Assembly: GCF_001723175.1 (NCBI RefSeq)
Contig: NC_064651.1
Span: 1,612,001 to 1,676,000, forward strand
From: Penicillium oxalicum
Lineage: Eukaryota; Ascomycota; Eurotiomycetes; Eurotiales; Aspergillaceae
DNA: 64,000 nt
Direction: 5' to 3'
Shown here in pieces: positions 58,604-64,000 of this stretch. Positions within the stretch are counted from its first letter, which is position 1; every line of letters begins with the position of its first letter. The notes beneath the pieces were generated by a model. That model made no database searches. It saw nothing but the letters and a program-made list of their open reading frames with translations, and was not told the origin of the DNA. The translations under genes were made by a program, and so were the position numbers.

Positions 58604-61263
58604 CTATATCATCTCATGACAAGCCTCGATGAGTTTCCTCGCAACATCTCGATCCTCGGGTCGCATTGCGGCCACGGCTTCCTCAACCCATCGGTCTGCC
58701 TTTTCTTTGAGTAGCTCCCAAACCCCTCGATACTGCCCTGCCTTGGTCTCTAAATAGTGCGTCACCAGCGAGGTGGTCAGGATCTCCTTCCAGTCCGACC
58801 GGTCTATGATGTTGGTTTGCTGGCCCGTGAGTGCCTCGTACACTTGGTGTATCTTGTCGCAGAACTTGCACGCATTTTGGCCCAGCAGTTCGACTACCTC
58901 TTCACAAAATTCCCAGTATCCTCCAAAGGTTTGCTCCTGGATGATCGATTGCACTGCTTCGAGAGCAGCGACGCTCAAGTCCGCATCATCATCACTCATC
59001 GTGATCCTTCTAAGTGCTTTGCATGCCGGTCTGGGAGGAGCAGCGCCGCGGCGTTTTTCTCCAGCAGAGTAGATCCTTGGCCGATACGGACCAGGTGCAG
59101 CGGAAGAAGAAGATCTGGTCTGCGGTGCTTTGTCCGGTATGAAGAAGCCATAGTCCTCGTCTGATTCATCAGGGCCGGATGACTCCGAAGAATGATAAGG
59201 ATGGGAAAATGTATCCTTTGCATCAATCCAATCCAAATTGAGAAAAACTTCAGTCCCTTCTGACGTAGGAGGTGAGATGTCTTCATTCTGGGTCAAGCTC
59301 GACGTCTCTTTCTTCCCTCTGACAGCGACCACAGAGCAAAGCTTGCCCGGGATTTGGAACAACACCCCAAGTCGCCCACATTCTTCTTGAATCAGCTCAT
59401 CCATGTGGCTTTCGAACTTGTCTCGTATGAGTTCCCCATGCTCGTTTCTAGCGGACTGTATCCAGCCGCATGACTGTTCAAGCTCGGTGATGGCCTTTTT
59501 CGCGGCGAGCTGGAGAATTTGCTCTCCGCAACCAAAACTCAGCACAGGAATTTCCAATTCCAAGGGTCCGTGGTAGCTAGTAGCACGCAAAAAGGTCTTT
59601 TCGGGCAGCGAGAAGATAGGGCTCGAGATCAGAACGAAAGCAGTTGATCGTATGAACGGATACAGAGGTGGAAGTTGCGCCGGAGCTTGAAGTACCGCAG
59701 GCACTGAAATCTTTGGCAACGGTTCTTCCGTTAATTTGAGACTCTCTGAAGCACTGATATTTCCGTCAAAGAACGAGATGGGGTCCAGGCTCAAGGTCGA
59801 GCTCAGCTGAGCCCCCAGTTTGTCTTGCTTCATGTCGGTCATCATCTCCTCCTGCTGGAGGCTGTCGATATCCAGATCCAGACGACACTTCTTCGGCAAC
59901 GGCGTCAGAGCGCCCTTTAGCATTTGAACAACCTTTTTACTGAGCTCCTCGTACTTCACGACAGATTGACTGAAACCCAGCCGGCGCGAGCGATTCCATT
60001 CACGAGAGAATGAGATACGCTGTCATCCATTCCTAGAGTGAAAAAGCGAGCGGAAGAGTCTTGCACCGACTATCGCACATACGTGAAAATCTCTGCCTGT
60101 TCCCAGACTTGACCATCTGTGAGAAGAAGAATCTTTGGGCACCTGTCTTTATAACGATGCTCTAGAGCTGTTTGCAGCGCTTGAAGGACTTTAGTGCCTC
60201 CCATATCGGTCTTGATAGTTTTGGTAAATTCGAGGGCCCCAGAAAGACTATTTCGATCACTCATTCGGCTTCGGGGCCAAAGAGTACTTGAACTTGACCC
60301 AAACGACACGATATTGAACGGAATGCCGAGAGGCATTGACTTGAGAGAGACCTCCAAGGCGGACTTCAAGGTCGGGATTTTATCGGCCATGCTGCCGCTT
60401 CTGTCGATCACAAAAACAGTTTCCGATGGGTCTAAAGGCAGACGACATTTTGGGACTAGAGAAACTATCAATGCACTTTGATTCGGTATGGTGGGATGAG
60501 TCTCCCACAATGCGATGGGTTGATCCTGACTATCGGCGTTGACCACCAAGACGAAGTCCTCCCCAATGACTCGGTCTTCGTTCATTTTGGCAGATGCGTA
60601 GAACGGCTCAAAAATAGAATCTGGCATTTCGGAGGTTCGGCCCAGGCTCACCTCGATAGCATGAGTGGGCGGTTGTGCCTGACGAATCTTACAGTTTTTG
60701 TCCATGATGACATCGACTTTGATTGAGGATTTGAAGGTGAGACCCTCGGGTTTCTCTGGCTCATCCTTTGATATTCCATATCGTAGAGCGATTGCCATGG
60801 GAGCTGTGTACCGGGGACCATTTCTCTTGGTATCCTGCGGTAGCTCTTGCAGAAGGGTGATCTTGACGATGACTCTCCCACCCGCGGGGACATTACCCAC
60901 ACGTGTCTTGAAGACATCATCGGAGAACACAGATTGATCCACAATTGCTGCAGTCTTGCCCTTAGCCTTGACTTCTCGGTATAGCTTGTCTGCCTCGTTT
61001 TTAAGCTTCACTTTGCCCACGATGACCTCGTCTCCAACGTGGCATGTGAAACTGACGATGCTCGCGCCATCGTACCGTGGGAAAGTATACAAAACCTCTG
61101 GTAAGGGTGCCTTGGATGATGGGTTGATGAATGTTTGGGTGATCACGGCCCTCGAGATTGTTGACAGAATGGTACCTAGCATGCACGTCCAGCCCGATCT
61201 GAGATGCTTTTTATGATTTTGATATTTCTTCGAGCTAATACAGTAGCACCCGTAGCACTGCAT
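58604..61263 (-). pseudogene. VIT-VWA domain protein, broken by a stop and a frameshift (or spliced by an unusual intron)
   Basis: On the complement, ATG 61263 starts a VIT domain (TILSTISRAVITQTF...LYTFPRYDGASIVSF), then a VWA domain with the MIDAS motif DRSGSM (D287), GGTKVL and LLLTDGQVWE. The frame stops at TAG 60072-60070. Beyond it the same frame still encodes the expected last VWA segment (ARFFTLGMDDSVSHSLVNGI), then a one-base loss near 59979 shifts to the frame of QSVVKYEELSKKVVQMLKGA, which runs to TGA 58604. Removing 60082-59970 (113 nt, GTATGT...TTTCAG) would rejoin the frame to 848 aa, but without that VWA segment. Fungal VIT-VWA proteins are cytosolic and poorly characterised. 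Either a young pseudogene or a coding segment turned intron. The N-terminus may hold a further 4-nt insertion. Confidence 0.7.
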
Positions 61264-62103
61264 TATTGAAGGACTTTAGTTCTGGATTTGTGAACTAGAT
61301 GGAAATTCGTGAGAGAGAATGAAGTGTCGAAAATTGAAGACACAAAGGCTGGGAGCCGGGGCCGGTCAGCCTTTTCTGTTTGCTCAAGCGCTGCGTGCTA
61401 GCTGGAATTTGCTTAGAGGCACGCTCAATCCGGCTCTGTATTGAATCACAAAAGAGTCTTTCGTCATCTGCATTGAGTCACAGAAATTTCACTTGTGTCA
61501 TTGGATAAGAGAGATCAATATCCAGTGGCTCAATGCCGTGTTGATGGTAGTGTCTCTTGTCTGATTGGCTGATGAGAGGGAGCAGAGATATTGTCCCTTC
61601 CTAATTGGGACACCTGTAGCCTGAGTGTGACCGGTGTCGTAGGGTTCAATGCTCGACATCGGATCTCCTCGCTATCACCCTCACAGGCTTTGAGAATTCA
61701 GGATTTTTTTGAAGCAGTTTCTGCTGACCGAATATTTGCTTACCGTTTCCATGGATCGAGGCTCACGGGTTCATGCGGTGGCGTTGAATATTCACCCTGT
61801 CAGCCTTTTCGCTACAAGAAGTTGTGTGATGTATACCGTCCCGGACGGTTGATGCTTAAGCTTTCGAGTCTTCATGTTTCTTAGTAAGAGGGGCCCTTGT
61901 GCGAGGGATTTTCCTTTCGCCAAACAGAAGCTTTTTCGACGAGGATATCATTTTTAAAGGTGGTGTATTTGTGTTCATTTTCAAACAATTCTTTTACTTC
62001 GTAATACATGGGGCATTCATGTGAGAATTCGCATTCTCGAGGTAGTACTGTCTCGATCTTCTGAAGATTGAATTCAGTGAGGCCAGCGTTTCTTTCAAAG
62101 GAC
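61264..62103. other. Intergenic: VIT-VWA promoter and zinc transporter 3' UTR
   Basis: 840 bp, A/T-rich. It contains CCAAT-type sequence TGATTGGCTGA at 61562-61572, about 300 bp before the VIT-VWA start. Short frames only; no gene is supported. Confidence 0.5.
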
Positions 62104-63770
62104 TCAGGCCCATTTGCCAAGAAGACCCATCAGGATCAACCCCGTCACGAAAGCCGCCCCTCCTGTGAGGACTTTGCTCAAAGATGCATTGAGCATTTCT
62201 CCACCTTCAATCACCCAGTCGCGAGCCCACATGTCGACCACGCCCACCCAAACAAGGATACCCGCCGAGAGAGCATCCAAGGTTCCGAGTGCAATCAGCG
62301 TTCCCTTGGCATTGCCATTGAACGAGTGCAGGACACCCAACCCGATCGCCATTCCAATAGGGGTTATCAGAGCAAATGCCGCGGCCATGATGGCCTTGGA
62401 TGGGAAGATGGGACCGGGCAGTGTCGCGATGCGAGCGCCCAGCGCGAGTCCTTCGAAAAATTGGTGGAAGATAATCACCACCAGCAGGGTCTTGTAGAAG
62501 GAGTCGCCGGCAACTACCAGAGTCAGGCCGATCAAGATACTGTGGAACAAGACACCCGCTTCCATGACGAGAACGGAGAACTTGGTGGGTGGTCGGGTCG
62601 GATGGCTAGAGCATCCGTGGCTGTGTCCCAGACGGAACAGCCCTGATTCCTGGGAGTGAGGAGCTTCAGGCCCACGAGAGGAATCGTCCTTGGACTGAGA
62701 CTTATCCGACTCTGTTGGCACGACGTGGACATTGGATTCTCGGTTTCTCGTGATCCGATAACCGAAGTACTCCACGAGGAATGCCAGGAAGATTCCGGCC
62801 ATGACAATGGCAGAGGTCGTGGCTTCGTAGCCGAGCTCACCGAGACACTCGTTGGAGAACATGAGTGATGAGTGAGTGTAAAGCTGTCAATGGACTTGTC
62901 AGGATTATGTCTTGTAGATGCAGATTCTCGGAGGGTTAGCAGCTTACATGGACGAATGCGGTTGCAATGATAATTCCGGTTCCAAACTGCTTGATGATGG
63001 TTGAGACGACGGCATTGACTGATGCAGAAGGTAACCTTGACAGCAGAATTGGGGCGAAGACACCAATGGCACTCGTGATGAGGACAGCAAATAGCGTTCC
63101 GATTCGAAGAGGCACATCGTAGTCTCGAGTTTGAATGGAACAGGATTGGTGAGTCTCTTCGGACCCAGCACCCACACAATGCCTGCTCGTCGGAAAGGTC
63201 AGTTACTAGCCTTGGGTTTGTATTTTAGGGTTGAGTTTGCACTGACTCTACTCCGGCATGAAAGTGACAGTTTTTCTTTCCCGTTGCCTCGCTTCCGGCT
63301 GATGTATCATGTTGATGATCACTGCCCTCTTCGTGTTGATGGGTTTCCTCATCATTATGCTCGTGCTCGTGCTCATGTTCGCTATCGTGATCATGCCCCT
63401 CATGGTCCCCATCTCCTTCTGACGAGCTTGTCGCATTTTCTTTTGTGACAAGTACATCATCGCCCTGTTCATCCACGCAAAACCTGATTGGGGGCCTCGT
63501 CAGATAACAACTCTTTCCGCAGACCTCGTTGGATAGGGCTTACATATTGTCGCCATGCTCATGGCAGTCTGTGTATTGTGCTGGCGGCCCACTAGCAGGA
63601 ACAGAAGCTACTTGCACCAAGACTTCTTCACCTTGCTGATTGAAACAGAAGACGTCGGTTCCGTGGACATGACATCCTGTGATCGAGCTCGGAGCAGCAC
63701 TTGTCGTTGGAGTCGCCGCGTGTGCTTTGACCGCACACAGCGATATGATTAAAGTCCCGAGCAAATGCAT
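62104..63770 (-). CDS. zrfC: ZIP-family zinc importer with Cys/His-rich ectodomain (ZrfC type)
   Basis: Four exons on the complement (63770-63544, 63483-63247, 63182-62948, 62883-62104) with 60-64-nt introns give 492 aa. A signal peptide (MHLLGTLIISLCAVKAHA) is followed by an extracellular region with three CHxH-x5-C motifs (C33-C42, C69-C78, C148-C157) and a stretch with 11 His between 103 and 134. The ZIP core follows, with TM segments, a His-containing loop and the metal-site helix HQFFEGLALGARIA. The long Cys/His-rich N-terminus distinguishes ZrfC from the shorter ZrfA/ZrfB importers. ZrfC of A. fumigatus takes up zinc at the plasma membrane under alkaline, zinc-poor conditions. The partner gene usually found beside zrfC would lie beyond the window end. 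Confidence 0.85.
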
Positions 63771-64000
63771 CTTCCAAAGTGAAAATGACAGTGACTTTGT
63801 AGGATGAGTTTTGCAACGAGTGAGACTTGCCTGCCACAAGCACCTTTATGAATACCACAACAGAGAGTCTCGACGAGTACCCTGGAGGTGAGCATAGTGG
63901 AAATGTGTGATTGCCAAGCTGAACAGGTCCCCTCTCCCAGTGGACACGCCAAGGGCCATTGTGGTGCTCTAATCAAGAAATATTGCTCTCTATCGTGAAT
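63771..64000. other. Upstream region of the zinc transporter, to window end
   Basis: 230 bp of promoter-like sequence on the - strand, containing the candidate zinc-response and PacC sites listed separately. No coding start is seen before the window ends. Confidence 0.5.
63879..63953. promoter_or_regulatory. Candidate zinc-response and PacC sites upstream of zrfC
   Basis: ACCCTGGAGGT at 63879-63889 matches the yeast Zap1 zinc-response consensus (ACCYYNAAGGT) at all but one position. GCCAAG, which fits the PacC core GCCARG, occurs at 63913-63918 and 63948-63953. They lie about 110-185 bp upstream of the ATG. In A. fumigatus, zrfC is under ZafA and PacC control, so the arrangement is plausible; binding is not shown. 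Confidence 0.4.

Noticed and set aside
1..64000. A coordinated novel gene system such as a secondary-metabolite or defence cluster
   Set aside because: No backbone synthase, clustered tailoring enzymes, NLR-like genes or repeats with spacers were found. The genes are mostly unrelated housekeeping functions.

Overview
The window looks like a chromosome segment of a filamentous ascomycete, most likely Eurotiales (Aspergillus/Penicillium type). The grounds are short GT-AG introns (mostly 54-130 nt) with CTAAC/CTGAC-like branch sites, long pyrimidine-rich leaders, unlinked genes on both strands, and proteins that read as orthologues of well-known Aspergillus genes (msnA, atg1, hxB, a ZrfC-type zinc transporter). 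Species assignment is inference. Gene identities rest on motif and family recognition from translation; no database search was run.

Left part (1-25 kb), all on the + strand: stress C2H2 factor MsnA, diphthamide synthase Dph6, dolichol kinase Sec59, autophagy kinase Atg1, a Mup1-like methionine permease and M1 aminopeptidase Ape2. Middle (25.6-37 kb): two spliceosome genes in tandem on the - strand (prp28, prp39), then a mitochondrial ribosomal protein (mL59/Mrpl25) divergent from prp39, then the molybdenum-cofactor sulfurase HxB. Right part (37-52 kb): a gene-poor stretch, an unrecognised six-exon 292-aa protein, a phosphate:H+ symporter-type MFS permease, a GPI-anchored wall protein whose frame is broken twice, a tRNA-Gly(GCC), an NTF2-like/flavin monooxygenase fusion, and an unrecognised 322-aa protein converging on it.

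From 51.9 to 58.6 kb there is a low-gene-density block with long poly-G tracts and TAGG/TACC-rich repeats. The only gene I can support there is a two-exon 95-aa single-pass membrane protein. The right end holds a VIT-VWA protein gene with an in-frame TAG and a frameshift that both lie inside a potential 113-nt intron, and a ZrfC-type ZIP zinc importer with three CHxH-x5-C motifs, a His-rich ectodomain, and PacC-like plus zinc-response-like sites upstream.

Most genes are core housekeeping functions with no shared pathway. The functional links I see are prp28/prp39 (both act at the U1/5' splice-site step) and the pH/zinc regulatory logic of the zrfC promoter. I found no CRISPR array, no intact transposon and no secondary-metabolite backbone enzyme. 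The most unusual items are the decaying or 'intronised' VIT-VWA gene, the doubly shifted GPI protein gene, and two multi-exon or spliced proteins of unknown function.
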